From CAZPAV01 sp964584755 (GTDB lineage Bacteria; Actinomycetota; Acidimicrobiia; Spongiisociales; UBA5794): a DNA stretch of 64,000 bases. Positions 1 to 7,956 of the stretch are shown here, in pieces; position 1 is the first letter of the stretch, and the number at the start of each line of letters is the position of its first letter. The DNA is taken from assembly GCA_964584755.1 (NCBI GenBank), contig CAZPAV010000009.1, positions 1 to 64,000 on the forward strand. The letters run 5' to 3'. The notes under the pieces are model-generated. The model was not told where the DNA came from, did no database searches, and was given only the letters and a program-made list of their open reading frames with translations. The position numbers and the translations under genes were made by a program.

Positions 1-750
1 GCCCCCAAGTGGTCGGCCGGATCGGTGCGCGGCGTCGGCGGGGCGCCCGGGCTCACCGGCGCCGCCCACCTCGCGGCGGCGGCGGCGCTCGCCGCCGGCG
101 CGGGAGCCGCCGCCATCGCCTGTCCCCGCCGGGCCCTCCCCATCTACGAGGCGCTCGGCCCGGGCTCCCTGAAGATCGGCGTCGGCTCGGGGGAGCGGTT
201 CGGCCCGGAGGACGCCGGAGACCTCCTCGCCGCGGCCGAGCGCTACGACGTCATGGTGCTCGGACCCGGCCTCGGGGGCGGCGACCCCGGTCTCGTCGCC
301 GCGCTCGTCGCCGGCTGGCGGAAACCACTCCTCCTCGACGCCGACGCCCTCGGCCGGCTCCCGGAGCCGGCGATCCTCCGGGAAAGGGCGGCGCCGGCCC
401 TCCTCACCCCCCATGCCGGGGAGTTCCGGCGTCTCACCGGTCGGGACGCCGCCCCGGACGCCGCCGCGGACCTCGCCGCGACGACCGGCGCCGCCGTCCT
501 CCTCAAGGGCAACCCCACCTTCGTCGTGGGCCGGGAACGGTGGATCGTCACCTCCGGGGGACCCGAGCTCGCCACGATCGGGACCGGCGACGTCCTCGCC
601 GGGATGATCGGCGCCCTCGCCGCCGGCGGGATCGATCTCGAAGTGGCGGCCCGCTCCGGGGCCTACCACCACGGCGTCGCGGGACGGAGACTGGCGGCTC
701 GTCGAACCGTCACCGCCGAGGCGCTCGTCGCCGAGGTGGCCCGCCGCTGA
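1..750 (+). CDS. nnrD: ADP-dependent NAD(P)H-hydrate dehydratase, C-terminal part (5' end outside window)
   Basis: This is the C-terminal part of the enzyme that dehydrates damaged NAD(P)H hydrates using ADP or ATP. The reading frame is open from the first base, so the start lies upstream. Visible family features are the LLLDADAL segment, the LLTPHAGEFRRLTG segment, the VLLKGNPTFV strand, and the ribokinase-like GTGDVLAGMIGAL anion-hole motif near the C-terminus. In many actinobacteria this domain is fused behind an NAD(P)H-hydrate epimerase (NnrE) domain; whether that is so here cannot be seen. It precedes alr, a common neighbour, but a strong hairpin terminator separates them. Confidence 0.9.
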   Translation, partial: APKWSAGSVRGVGGAPGLTGAAHLAAAAALAAGAGAAAIACPRRALPIYEALGPGSLKIGVGSGERFGPEDAGDLLAAAERYDVMVLGPGLGGGDPGLVAALVAGWRKPLLLDADALGRLPEPAILRERAAPALLTPHAGEFRRLTGRDAAPDAAADLAATTGAAVLLKGNPTFVVGRERWIVTSGGPELATIGTGDVLAGMIGALAAGGIDLEVAARSGAYHHGVAGRRLAARRTVTAEALVAEVARR

Positions 751-787
751 GCGAGGTGGATTCCGTCGCGGCGTGCCCCCACGGACG

Positions 788-817
788 CGCAGCGACCGCC
801 CGAAGGCGGTCGCTGCG
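788..817. terminator. Perfect hairpin terminator after nnrD
   Basis: Two perfectly complementary 13-base arms (788-800 and 805-817) flank a CGAA tetraloop. It sits 38 bases after the nnrD stop. There is no clear U-run, as is common for high-GC actinobacterial terminators. It could also serve transcripts from the other strand. Confidence 0.7.
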
Positions 818-852
818 TCGACCGGTCGTTCCCGTCCCGGGGAGGGGGACTG

Positions 853-930
853 CTACAGGATGCGGAGATAGGCGACGATGCCCTGCAGCTCCTGATCCGA
901 TGGGAACCGGATCCAACGCGGGACGACCGG
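853..930 (-). pseudogene. Remnant of a c-type cytochrome C-terminus
   Basis: Read on the minus strand, this frame gives about 25 residues containing FPSDQELQGIVAYLRIL followed by a stop. That resembles the terminal helix of class I cytochromes c (usual form: SDEE-x-x-x-IVAYLR-x-L). An in-frame stop lies immediately upstream at 931-933, and no CXXCH heme motif or start codon was seen nearby. It is most likely the tail of a decayed or rearranged gene. The match is short, so chance similarity is possible. Confidence 0.4.
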
Positions 931-1091
931 TCACGACTGTCTCGGTGCGAGTGCGGTTGCCTCCTCCTGATCCGCGACGATCCCCGGTAGGGTACGTCGC
1001 CGTCGCCGTCCCCCCTAGGGCCTTCCGGCCCTACCGAGGCGCCCTTCGGTCATCGGAGGAGGCGGACCTCGTCGCCGCCGTGCGGGGCGGG

Positions 1092-1097
1092 TACCCT
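1092..1097 (+). promoter_or_regulatory. -10 element of a probable leaderless alr promoter
   Basis: TACCCT lies six bases before the alr ATG at 1104, so transcription would begin at or next to the start codon. No Shine-Dalgarno sequence is present. The same TACCCT spacing occurs before the GTG of the pyridoxamine-phosphate-oxidase-like gene at 25298. No convincing -35 hexamer was seen. Confidence 0.5.
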
Positions 1098-1103
1098 GCC
1101 GCC

Positions 1104-2228
1104 ATGCGCCCGTCGTGGATCGAGGTGGACGTCGCGGCGATCGCGGCGAACGTGGCGGCGATCGCCGCCACGGTGGCGCCGGCTCGACTGTGCGCCGTCG
1201 TGAAGGCCGACGCCTACGGGCACGGCGACGTTCCCGTGGCCGACGTGGCCCTGGCGAACGGCGCCGACCGGCTGGCCGTGGCCCTCGTGGAGGAGGGGGC
1301 CCGCCTGCGGGACGCCGGCATTCGGGCACCGATCCTCCTCCTCTCGGAGCCGATCCTCGAGGATCTCGACGCCGTCGTCGAGCTCGACCTCACCCCCACG
1401 CTCTCCCGACGCGACTCCTGCGAGACGCTGGCGCGGAGCGCCGCCCGGCGGCGGCGGACCCCCTACGCCGTGCACGTCAAGCTCGACACCGGGATGCATC
1501 GGGCCGGCGTCGCCGAGGAGGAGGCGCTCACCCTCGCCCGGATCGTCCACGACGACCCCCGGCTCACCCTCGAGGGCGTCTGGACGCACTTCCCGGTCGC
1601 GGAGGAGGATCCTGCCTTCACCGCCGGCCAGACGCGGGCCCTCCTCGCCTTCCGGGAACGCCTGACGCGGGCGGGGATCGCGGTCCCGCTGCTGCATGCC
1701 GCCAACACCGCGGCCGCCCTCGGCGACCCGGCGACCCGTCTCGACATGGTGCGGGTCGGACTCGGCCTGTACGGGCTCCGGCCGGCCCCGGGGATCGCCG
1801 CCGACCTTTCGCTGCGCCCCGCCATGCGGGTCGTGTCCCACGTCTCGCACCTGCGGCGCCTCCCCGCGGGGGCCCGGCCCTCCTACGGGCGGCGCCGGCC
1901 GCTGCCGCGGCCGAGCACGGTCGCCACCGTGCCGATCGGGTACGCCGACGGCATGACCCGGCGACTCTCGGCGGTCGGTGGCGAGGTCCTCATCGGGGGG
2001 CGGCGCCGGCCGCTGGCCGGGACCGTGACCATGGATCAGATCGTCGTCGACGTCGGCGACGATCCCGTCGGCCTCGGTGACGAGGTCGTCGTCCTCGGGA
2101 CCCAGGGCGAGGGCCGCATCGACGCCGAGGAGTGGGCGCGCCGGCTCGACACGATCACCTACGAGGTCGTGTGTCGCTTCGGCGCGCGGCTCCCGCGACG
2201 GCACCTCCCCGGTACGGACGATGGCTGA
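1104..2228 (+). CDS. alr: Alanine racemase
   Basis: This is a 374-residue fold-type III PLP enzyme that interconverts L- and D-alanine for peptidoglycan. The PLP lysine is K34 in AVVKADAYGHG. Other hallmarks are HVKLDTGMHRAG, the GLGLYG segment, SYGRR carrying the second catalytic tyrosine region, the PIGYADG motif and GTVTMDQIVVDVG. The ATG at 1104 matches the usual family N-terminus (WIEVDVAAIAANV) and the leaderless -10 before it. The end overlaps the next gene by 8 bases. In actinobacteria alr commonly precedes the tsaE-tsaB-rimI-tsaD block, as here. Confidence 0.95.
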   Translation: MRPSWIEVDVAAIAANVAAIAATVAPARLCAVVKADAYGHGDVPVADVALANGADRLAVALVEEGARLRDAGIRAPILLLSEPILEDLDAVVELDLTPTLSRRDSCETLARSAARRRRTPYAVHVKLDTGMHRAGVAEEEALTLARIVHDDPRLTLEGVWTHFPVAEEDPAFTAGQTRALLAFRERLTRAGIAVPLLHAANTAAALGDPATRLDMVRVGLGLYGLRPAPGIAADLSLRPAMRVVSHVSHLRRLPAGARPSYGRRRPLPRPSTVATVPIGYADGMTRRLSAVGGEVLIGGRRRPLAGTVTMDQIVVDVGDDPVGLGDEVVVLGTQGEGRIDAEEWARRLDTITYEVVCRFGARLPRRHLPGTDDG

Positions 2229-3114
2229 GGGGACGATCACCGACGTCGCCGGCGTCGCCGTCGGACACCGCACGCTCGCGGCGGGCCGTACCGGGGTGAC
2301 CGTGATCACGTTCCCGGTCCCCAACCGGGCCGTCGCCGACGTGCGCGGCGGCGCGCCGGGGACGCGAGAGCTCGGACTCCTCGGCGACGCGGCGCGCGGC
2401 GTTCCCGTCGACGCCGTCGTCTTCGCCGGAGGGTCGGCCTTCGGGCTCGCCGCCGCCGACGGCGTCGTCGCCGCGCTCGCCGCCGAGGGACGCGGCGTTC
2501 CCACGCCGGCCGGTCCGGTGCCGATCGTCCCGGCCGCGATCGTGTTCGACCTCGCCACGGGGGAGGCGGCACGTCCCGGACCCGACGACGGGGCGGCGGC
2601 GTACCGGGCGCGCTCGCGGGAGGCGGTCCCGCTCGGCGCGGTCGGCGCCGGCACCGGCGCCACCGTGGGGAACTGGCGGGGCCCGGCCGCGGTGCGGTCC
2701 GGCGGCGTCGGGTCCGCCGCGCTCCGGGTGGGCGAGGCCACGGTGGGCGCCCTCGTCGTCGTGAACGCCGCCGGTGACGTCTTCACCCTCGAGGGAGCGT
2801 CCCTGAGCGGCGGCGCGCCGGCCGCCCTGGCGCCGTTCGGCGGGGAGCGGGCCGCCGGGAACACGACCCTCGTGTGCGTCGCCACGGACGGGACCGTGGC
2901 CGACCGCAACGAGCTGCGGCGGGCCGCGATCCGCGCCCACGACGCCATCGGCGCGTGCATCCGCCCCGCCCACACCCGCTACGACGGCGACACCGTCCTT
3001 GTCGTCTCCTGCGGGACCCGGGACCTCGACCCCGATCTCCTCCAGCAGGCGGCGTTCCTCGTGGTGGGACGGGCCATCGAACGGGCGCTCCGCGCCGGGG
3101 AGGAGGTGGGGTGA
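2221..3114 (+). CDS. P1 family peptidase (DmpA/L-aminopeptidase-D-esterase family)
   Basis: This 297-residue protein resembles the DmpA/BapA family of autocatalytically cleaved N-terminal-nucleophile aminopeptidases. It carries the early GVAVGH motif, VVFAGGSAFGLAAADGV, GAVGAGTGATVGNW, and an NTTLVCVATDG segment. In the family a Ser or Thr in that last segment becomes the N-terminal nucleophile after self-cleavage; here it would be one of the two Thr. The ATG at 2221 overlaps the end of alr by 8 bases, and the end overlaps the next gene by GTGA. Its natural substrate cannot be inferred; small peptides or amides are likely. Confidence 0.85.
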   Translation: MAEGTITDVAGVAVGHRTLAAGRTGVTVITFPVPNRAVADVRGGAPGTRELGLLGDAARGVPVDAVVFAGGSAFGLAAADGVVAALAAEGRGVPTPAGPVPIVPAAIVFDLATGEAARPGPDDGAAAYRARSREAVPLGAVGAGTGATVGNWRGPAAVRSGGVGSAALRVGEATVGALVVVNAAGDVFTLEGASLSGGAPAALAPFGGERAAGNTTLVCVATDGTVADRNELRRAAIRAHDAIGACIRPAHTRYDGDTVLVVSCGTRDLDPDLLQQAAFLVVGRAIERALRAGEEVG

Positions 3115-3782
3115 GCGGGGACCGGGACCGGGCGACGGGGGCGGAGGCGCTCGCCGCCCTCGAACGCGAGGCCCTGGCGTGTACCGCCTGCCGGCTCGCC
3201 GAGCATCGCACCCAGGTCGTCTTCGGCAGCGGCTCCCCCGACGCGGACGTCATGTTCGTGGGCGAGGGTCCCGGGCTCCGCGAGGACGAGCAGGGCCTGC
3301 CGTTCGTGGGCCCGTCGGGTCGACTCCTCGATCGGCTCCTCGGCGAGATCGGGCTGCGGCGGGCGGAGGTGTACATCGCCAACGTCGTCAAGTGCCGGCC
3401 GCCCCGCAACCGTGATCCGCGGCCCGACGAGATCGACGCTTGCAAGGGGTACCTCCGCGAGCAGATCCGGCTCGTCGATCCGCAGGTCGTCGTCACGTTG
3501 GGGAACTTCGCCAGCAAGCTCCTGCTGCGGACCGAGCTGGGGATCACCCGACTCCGGGGCCGCGTCTACGAGTGGTGGGGGCGGTATCTCGTGCCGACGT
3601 TCCACCCCGCCGCGGCGCTGCGGGGAGGGGAGCGGGTCCTCGGTGAGCTGCGTACCGATCTCGCGCTCGTGCGGGCCGTCCTCGACGGTAACCTCGGTAC
3701 GTCCCCGCCGGAGGAGGATCCGGCGCCGCCCACCGATCCCGTCGCGCCGTCCGATCCGGAACAGCTCGATCTCTTCCGATGA
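3111..3782 (+). CDS. Type-4 (Fe-S) uracil-DNA glycosylase
   Basis: This 223-residue enzyme should remove uracil from DNA. The four cysteines expected to hold the [4Fe-4S] cluster are C24, C27, C95 and C111. The active-site motif GEGPG (51-55) continues into EDEQGLPFVGPSG, and PTFHPAAAL is the second motif. The C-terminal 30 residues are Pro/Asp/Glu rich and low in complexity. The GTG start at 3111 overlaps the preceding stop, which fits translational coupling. Location beside the tsa genes is common in actinobacteria but gives no functional link. Confidence 0.93.
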   Translation: MSGDRDRATGAEALAALEREALACTACRLAEHRTQVVFGSGSPDADVMFVGEGPGLREDEQGLPFVGPSGRLLDRLLGEIGLRRAEVYIANVVKCRPPRNRDPRPDEIDACKGYLREQIRLVDPQVVVTLGNFASKLLLRTELGITRLRGRVYEWWGRYLVPTFHPAAALRGGERVLGELRTDLALVRAVLDGNLGTSPPEEDPAPPTDPVAPSDPEQLDLFR

Positions 3783-4243
3783 CCTGCTCGTCGCTCACCG
3801 TCACCACCCACGCCCCCGCCGAGACGCTCGCGCTGGGGCGCCGCTTCGCGTCGCTCCTCACCGCAGGCGACGTCGTGCTCCTCGGGGGGCGCCTCGGGGC
3901 CGGGAAGACCCTCTTCGTCGGCGGCGTGGCCGAGGGACTCGGGATCTCCACGCCGGTCACGAGCCCCACCTTCGTCCTCGTCCGCCGTTACGAGGACGGC
4001 TTCCTGCCCCTCGTCCACGCCGACGTCTACCGGCTCGGGACGGTGACCGAGTTCGCCGATCTCGAGCTCGTCGACGCCGCCGTCGACGGCGTCCTCGTCG
4101 TGGAGTGGGGGGAGGCGGTCGCCGACGCGCTGCCGCGGGACCGTATCGTGGTCCGCATTGAGATCGTCGACGAACGGACCCGCCGTTTCCGCTTCACCCC
4201 CTCGGGCGGCTGGTGCGACCGGTCCCTGGAGGTCGTGGCGTGA
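3779..4243 (+). CDS. tsaE: tRNA threonylcarbamoyladenosine biosynthesis ATPase TsaE
   Basis: This 154-residue P-loop protein works with TsaB and TsaD in t6A37 formation on ANN-decoding tRNAs. The Walker A motif is GRLGAGKT, followed by TSPTFVLVRRY and the HADVYRL segment, which are typical of the family. VVEWGEAV near the end is also diagnostic. Its ATG overlaps the UDG stop (ATGA) and its end overlaps tsaB (GTGA), so the genes form one translationally coupled set. Confidence 0.94.
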   Translation: MTCSSLTVTTHAPAETLALGRRFASLLTAGDVVLLGGRLGAGKTLFVGGVAEGLGISTPVTSPTFVLVRRYEDGFLPLVHADVYRLGTVTEFADLELVDAAVDGVLVVEWGEAVADALPRDRIVVRIEIVDERTRRFRFTPSGGWCDRSLEVVA

Positions 4244-4944
4244 GGATCCTCGCCGTGGAGACCGCCACCGCCGCCTCCTCGGTGGCGCTGGGGGAGGGGG
4301 CCGCGCTCCGGGCCATGGCGGTGAACGTCCATTCCCGGGGGCACGTCGGTTTCCTCCTGCCCGCGATCGCCTTCTGCTTCGAACGGACGGGCTGGCGTCG
4401 CGAGGACGTGGACGTCGTCGCGGTCGACGTGGGTCCCGGACCCTTCACCGGCATCCGGGCCGGGATCGCCACCGCCCAGGCCTTCGCCGCGGCGGTGGGC
4501 GCCCCGATCGTCGTCGTCGGCTCCCTCACGGTGCTCGCCGTCCGGGCCGCCACGGGGCGACGTCGCATCTGGCCGGTCGTCGACGTGCGGCGCGGCCAGG
4601 TGGTGACCGCGCCCTTCCGGCCCCTCCCCGGCGGTGTCGCCCCCGACGGGGAGGCCGAGGTCGTGGGACCCGATGAGTTCCACGGGCTCATCGAGTGCGA
4701 CCCCACCGACACGCTCGTCGTGGGCGACTGGCAGGTCCTGCCCGAGGGCGTCTGGACCGGTCTCCATCGGGTCCGCCGCGGCCGGCCCCGTTACCCGTCG
4801 GCGGACACCATCCTCGAGATCGCCACGATGAAGGCCGACCAGGGGGAGTTCCGCCGTCCCGAGGACGTCCGGCCGGAGTACCTGCGGGAGCCCGACGCCC
4901 GCATCAACTGGCAGGCGTTCCGCTCCGAGGGGCTGTGGCCGTGA
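4240..4944 (+). CDS. tsaB: tRNA threonylcarbamoyladenosine biosynthesis protein TsaB
   Basis: This 234-residue ASKHA-fold protein is the non-catalytic partner and scaffold of TsaD. The N-terminus has the usual ILAVETATAASSVAL strand, and the family motif VDVGPGPFTGIRAG lies at about residues 65-78. The GTG start at 4240 overlaps the tsaE stop. Length and motifs are normal. Confidence 0.93.
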   Translation: MRILAVETATAASSVALGEGAALRAMAVNVHSRGHVGFLLPAIAFCFERTGWRREDVDVVAVDVGPGPFTGIRAGIATAQAFAAAVGAPIVVVGSLTVLAVRAATGRRRIWPVVDVRRGQVVTAPFRPLPGGVAPDGEAEVVGPDEFHGLIECDPTDTLVVGDWQVLPEGVWTGLHRVRRGRPRYPSADTILEIATMKADQGEFRRPEDVRPEYLREPDARINWQAFRSEGLWP

Positions 4945-5444
4945 TCACCGTGCGCGCCATGCGTCGCTCCGACATCCCCGCGGTGGCGGCGCTCGAGCGG
5001 ATCGTGTACCCCAAGCCGTGGTCGGCTCGGGTCTTCTTCGACGAGCTCGCCCAAGGAAACCGGACGTACCTCCTCCTCGAGGACGCCGGCGGCGCGCTCG
5101 TCGGGTACGGCGGGTTCCTCCTCGTGGAGGAGGACGCCCACATCACCACCCTGGCCGTGGCTCCCGAGGCCCGGCGACGGCACCTCGGCACGCGGCTGCT
5201 CCTCGCGCTCGTGGAACGGGCCGTCGCCCGCGGTGCGCGTCACCTCACCCTCGAGGTCCGGGCGTCGAACGTCAACGCCCAGCAGCTCTATGAGCGCTTC
5301 GGTTTCCAGCGGGTGGGGCGACGGAAGGGGTACTACGAGGACGAGGACGCGTTCGTCATGTGGGCGCTCGACGTCGACACCGAGCCCTACGCGGCCCGGC
5401 TCGCCGCGATCCGGGCCGGCCTCGAGGCGGAGGACGGCGCGTGA
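4941..5444 (+). CDS. rimI: N-alpha-acetyltransferase RimI
   Basis: This 167-residue GNAT protein probably acetylates the N-terminus of ribosomal protein S18 or other proteins. It has the RRSDIPAVAALE start, the acetyl-CoA binding segment RRRHLGTRLL at about residues 75-85, the EVRASNVNAQQLYERFGF motif, and GRRKGYYEDEDAFVM. The gene lies between tsaB and tsaD with four-base overlaps at both ends, the usual actinobacterial place. The tail after residue 140 is somewhat longer than in E. coli RimI. Confidence 0.9.
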   Translation: MITVRAMRRSDIPAVAALERIVYPKPWSARVFFDELAQGNRTYLLLEDAGGALVGYGGFLLVEEDAHITTLAVAPEARRRHLGTRLLLALVERAVARGARHLTLEVRASNVNAQQLYERFGFQRVGRRKGYYEDEDAFVMWALDVDTEPYAARLAAIRAGLEAEDGA

Positions 5445-6454
5445 GCGGCCCCCTCGTCCTCGGCATCGAGACGAGCTGTGACGAGACGGGCGTCGGCGTG
5501 GTCGCCGGCACCACGGTGCGCAGCAGCCTGCTCGCCTCCCAGGTCGAGCTCCACGCGCGTTTCGGCGGCGTCGTGCCCGAGGTCGCGGCCCGTGCCCACG
5601 TGGAGGCGATCCGGCCGCTCGTCCACGAGGCGTTGCGGGAGGCGGGAGTCCACCCCGGTGAGCTGGACGCGGTGGCCGCCACCCGGGGGCCCGGACTCGC
5701 CGGAGCCCTCATGGTCGGCTTCGCCTTCGGGAAGACCCTCGCCTGGAGCCTGGGGCGACCGTTCTACGGGATCGACCACATGGAAGGTCACCTCTTCGCC
5801 CCCCGCCTCGAGTTCCCCGAGTTCACGCCGCCCGCCGTCGTGCTCCTCGCCTCGGGGGGACACAGCCAGGTCGTCCACCTCCGGGCGTGGGGGACGTACG
5901 CGACGTTGGGGGGCACCATCGACGACGCCGCCGGCGAGGCGTTCGACAAGCTGGCCCGGTTCCTCGGACTCGGGTACCCGGGCGGTCCCGCCATCGATCG
6001 GGAGTCTGCGGGGGGTGATCCGGAGGCGATCCGATTCCCGCGAGCGCTGCGTGACCGGCGCTACGACCTCTCTTTCTCGGGGCTGAAGACCGCGGTCGTC
6101 ACCTACCTCGAGCAGGCCCGATCCCGGGGCGAGCTGCCCTCCCGGGCCGACGTCGCCGCCTCGGTCCAGGAGGCCATCGTCGACGTCCTCGTCGAGAAGA
6201 CGTTCCACGCCGTCGACGATCTCGTGGTTGGCGCGGTGGCCGGCGGTGGGGGTGTCCTGGCGAACCGCCGCCTGCGCAGCCGGTTCCGGGAGGAGGCGGA
6301 ACGCCGCGGGGTGCGTTGCTTCCTCCCCTCCGCGACCTTGTGTACCGACAACGGGGCGATGGTCGCCGCGGTGGGCGCGGCGCGGCTCGCCGCCGGCGAG
6401 CCGGCCGACCCGTGGGACGGCGACGTCGATCCCGGCCTCGTCCTCGGGACATGA
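5441..6454 (+). CDS. tsaD: tRNA N6-adenosine threonylcarbamoyltransferase TsaD
   Basis: This 337-residue enzyme transfers threonylcarbamoyl from TC-AMP to A37 of tRNA. It shows ILGIETSCDETG-type phosphate-binding residues at the N-terminus, the metal-binding HMEGH (H113, H117), LASGGHSQV, DDAAGEAFDKLAR, and YPGGPAIDR. The C-terminal CTDNGAMVA motif is complete. The GTG start overlaps rimI, and the stop overlaps the ATG of the protease gene. Confidence 0.95.
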   Translation: MSGPLVLGIETSCDETGVGVVAGTTVRSSLLASQVELHARFGGVVPEVAARAHVEAIRPLVHEALREAGVHPGELDAVAATRGPGLAGALMVGFAFGKTLAWSLGRPFYGIDHMEGHLFAPRLEFPEFTPPAVVLLASGGHSQVVHLRAWGTYATLGGTIDDAAGEAFDKLARFLGLGYPGGPAIDRESAGGDPEAIRFPRALRDRRYDLSFSGLKTAVVTYLEQARSRGELPSRADVAASVQEAIVDVLVEKTFHAVDDLVVGAVAGGGGVLANRRLRSRFREEAERRGVRCFLPSATLCTDNGAMVAAVGAARLAAGEPADPWDGDVDPGLVLGT

Positions 6455-7581
6455 GGGCCGGGATCCGGATCGCCCGGATCGCGGGAATCGACGTGGTCGT
6501 GGACGTCTCGGTCGTCCTGTTGGCGGCGGCGCTCGCCTGGGCGCTGGACCTCGACGTCTCCCTCGCCCTCCCCGGGGTGTCGCCGACCCGGGCGCTCGCC
6601 GTGGGGATCATCGGAGGCCTCCTCTTCCTCGGTGGCGTCCTCGTCCACGAGCTCAGCCACTCCCTCGTGGCCCTCCGGCACGGCCTCGTGGTACGGGGCA
6701 TCCGGCTCTTCGTGTTCGGTGGATACTCGATCATCGAGCCGGAGGCGGGGCGGCCCGAGGACGAGTTCGTGGTCGCCGCCGCCGGCCCGGTCGCCTCCCT
6801 GGCGCTCGCCGCCCTCTTCTTCGCCGCCTCCCTCCTCGGGGGCACGTTCCCCGCGCTGGGTCGCGTCTTCCTCTCCCTCGCGGTGGCGAACCTCGCCATC
6901 GGCGTCTTCAACCTCCTCCCGGGGTTCCCCCTCGACGGCGGTCGCGTGCTGCGCGCCTTCCTGTGGCGCCGGAGCGGCGATCGGGTCGGGGCGACCCACC
7001 GGGCGATCCTCCTCGGGCGCGTCATCGGCGTCGTCGTGGCCGCCGTCGGCGTGTTCCTCGTGGTCGGGTTCCTCGAGGCGGCGGGACTGTGGTGGGCGGC
7101 CGTCGGGTGGTTCCTCTTCCGCGGCGCCGAGGCCGCGGGCCGGCGGGAGCGGCTCCTCGCCCGGGTCGGCGGACTGCGCGTGCGGGACGTCATGCGACCG
7201 GTGCGCGCGGCGGTTCCGGGAGCCATGGCCGTCACCCACGTGGAGGACCGGTACGGAACGGGTTCCTCGTGGGGCCCGCTCCCGGTCGAGGTGGAGGGTC
7301 GGGTCGTGGGTCTCATCGGCGCCGAGGAGGTCGAGGACCTCTCCCCGGCCCGACGGGCCACCACGCCGGCGAGGGCGGCCATGACGCCGATCGGGCCCGA
7401 GGACGTGACGGCGGCGGAGGCCCCCCTCGACGAGGTGTTGCCGAGGTTCGCGGGGGGCAGGGAGCGCATGGTCGTCGTGTCGGGCGCTCGGGTCGTGGGC
7501 GTCCTCACCGTCGCCGACGTGGGTCGCGTGCTCGGCGCGACGGGGGATCGGGACCCCGGCGGGGACCTCGCCGGGGGTTAG
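6451..7581 (+). CDS. Site-2-type M50 zinc metalloprotease with degenerate CBS pair
   Basis: This 376-residue integral membrane protease has the zinc motif HELSH (H66, E67, H70) in a transmembrane helix, and the second metal-ligand motif NLLPGFPLDGGR further on. At least five hydrophobic segments are visible before residue 245. The C-terminal third (from about VRDVMRPVRAAV) looks like two weak CBS repeats, the usual layout of the SpoIVFB/S2P group 3 proteases. Its substrate is unknown. The stop codon TAG lies inside the first CIRCE element, so the heat-shock operator overlaps the end of this gene. Confidence 0.85.
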   Translation: MRAGIRIARIAGIDVVVDVSVVLLAAALAWALDLDVSLALPGVSPTRALAVGIIGGLLFLGGVLVHELSHSLVALRHGLVVRGIRLFVFGGYSIIEPEAGRPEDEFVVAAAGPVASLALAALFFAASLLGGTFPALGRVFLSLAVANLAIGVFNLLPGFPLDGGRVLRAFLWRRSGDRVGATHRAILLGRVIGVVVAAVGVFLVVGFLEAAGLWWAAVGWFLFRGAEAAGRRERLLARVGGLRVRDVMRPVRAAVPGAMAVTHVEDRYGTGSSWGPLPVEVEGRVVGLIGAEEVEDLSPARRATTPARAAMTPIGPEDVTAAEAPLDEVLPRFAGGRERMVVVSGARVVGVLTVADVGRVLGATGDRDPGGDLAGG

Positions 7582-7604
7582 CAGTCACTCCGAAAGAGTG
7601 CTAA
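7578..7604 (+). promoter_or_regulatory. CIRCE operator 1 (HrcA site) upstream of groES
   Basis: TTAGCAGTC, nine bases, then GAGTGCTAA. Compared with the consensus TTAGCACTC-N9-GAGTGCTAA there is one mismatch, in the left arm. It overlaps the stop codon of the upstream protease gene. It is expected to bind the HrcA repressor and control groESL; hrcA is not in this window. Confidence 0.9.
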
Positions 7605-7606
7605 TG

Positions 7607-7633
7607 TTGGCACTCGCAAGGACCGACTGCTAA
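7607..7633 (+). promoter_or_regulatory. CIRCE-like operator 2 upstream of groES
   Basis: TTGGCACTC, nine bases, then GACTGCTAA, starting two bases after the first element. It has one mismatch per arm. The outer arms of the two elements (TTAGCAGTC and GACTGCTAA) are perfect complements of each other, so the pair forms a larger nested palindrome. Confidence 0.8.
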
Positions 7634-7653
7634 CCCCGAGAAGGAGGAGTCGG

Positions 7654-7941
7654 ATGAAGCTGAAGCCCCTGGGCGATCGCATCGTCGTCAAGCCCAAGGA
7701 AGAGGACGAGGTCCGGACGCCCACCGGTCTCGTGATCCCCGACACGGCGAAGGAGAAGCCCCAGTTGGGCGAGGTCATCGCCGTCGGGCCCGGCGAGTAC
7801 CAGGACGGGGAGCGCATCCCCATGGACGTCAAGGTCGGCGACCTCGTGTTCTACTCGAAGTACGGGGGTACCGAGGTCAAGTACGAGGGCGAGGAGTACC
7901 TCATCCTCTCGGCCCGCGACGTGCTCGCCGTTCTCGAATAG
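7654..7941 (+). CDS. groES: Co-chaperonin GroES
   Basis: This 95-residue GroES forms the heptameric lid of the GroEL chamber. The family start MKLKPLGDRIVVKP, the mobile loop around residues 17-32 (EEDEVRTPTGLVIPDTAKEK region) and the terminal SARDVLAVLE are present. A strong Shine-Dalgarno sequence (AAGGAGGAG) precedes the ATG. It is expressed with groEL 15 bases downstream under CIRCE control. Confidence 0.97.
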   Translation: MKLKPLGDRIVVKPKEEDEVRTPTGLVIPDTAKEKPQLGEVIAVGPGEYQDGERIPMDVKVGDLVFYSKYGGTEVKYEGEEYLILSARDVLAVLE

Positions 7942-7956
7942 GAGGAAGCAGACCCA

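Larger units (their letters stand above)
751..1103. other. 353-bp intergenic region between nnrD and alr
   Basis: No intact gene is visible. The stretch holds a perfect hairpin terminator just after nnrD, a short minus-strand remnant that resembles the end of a c-type cytochrome, and the alr promoter at its right end. Nothing recognisable was found in the rest. Confidence 0.6.
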
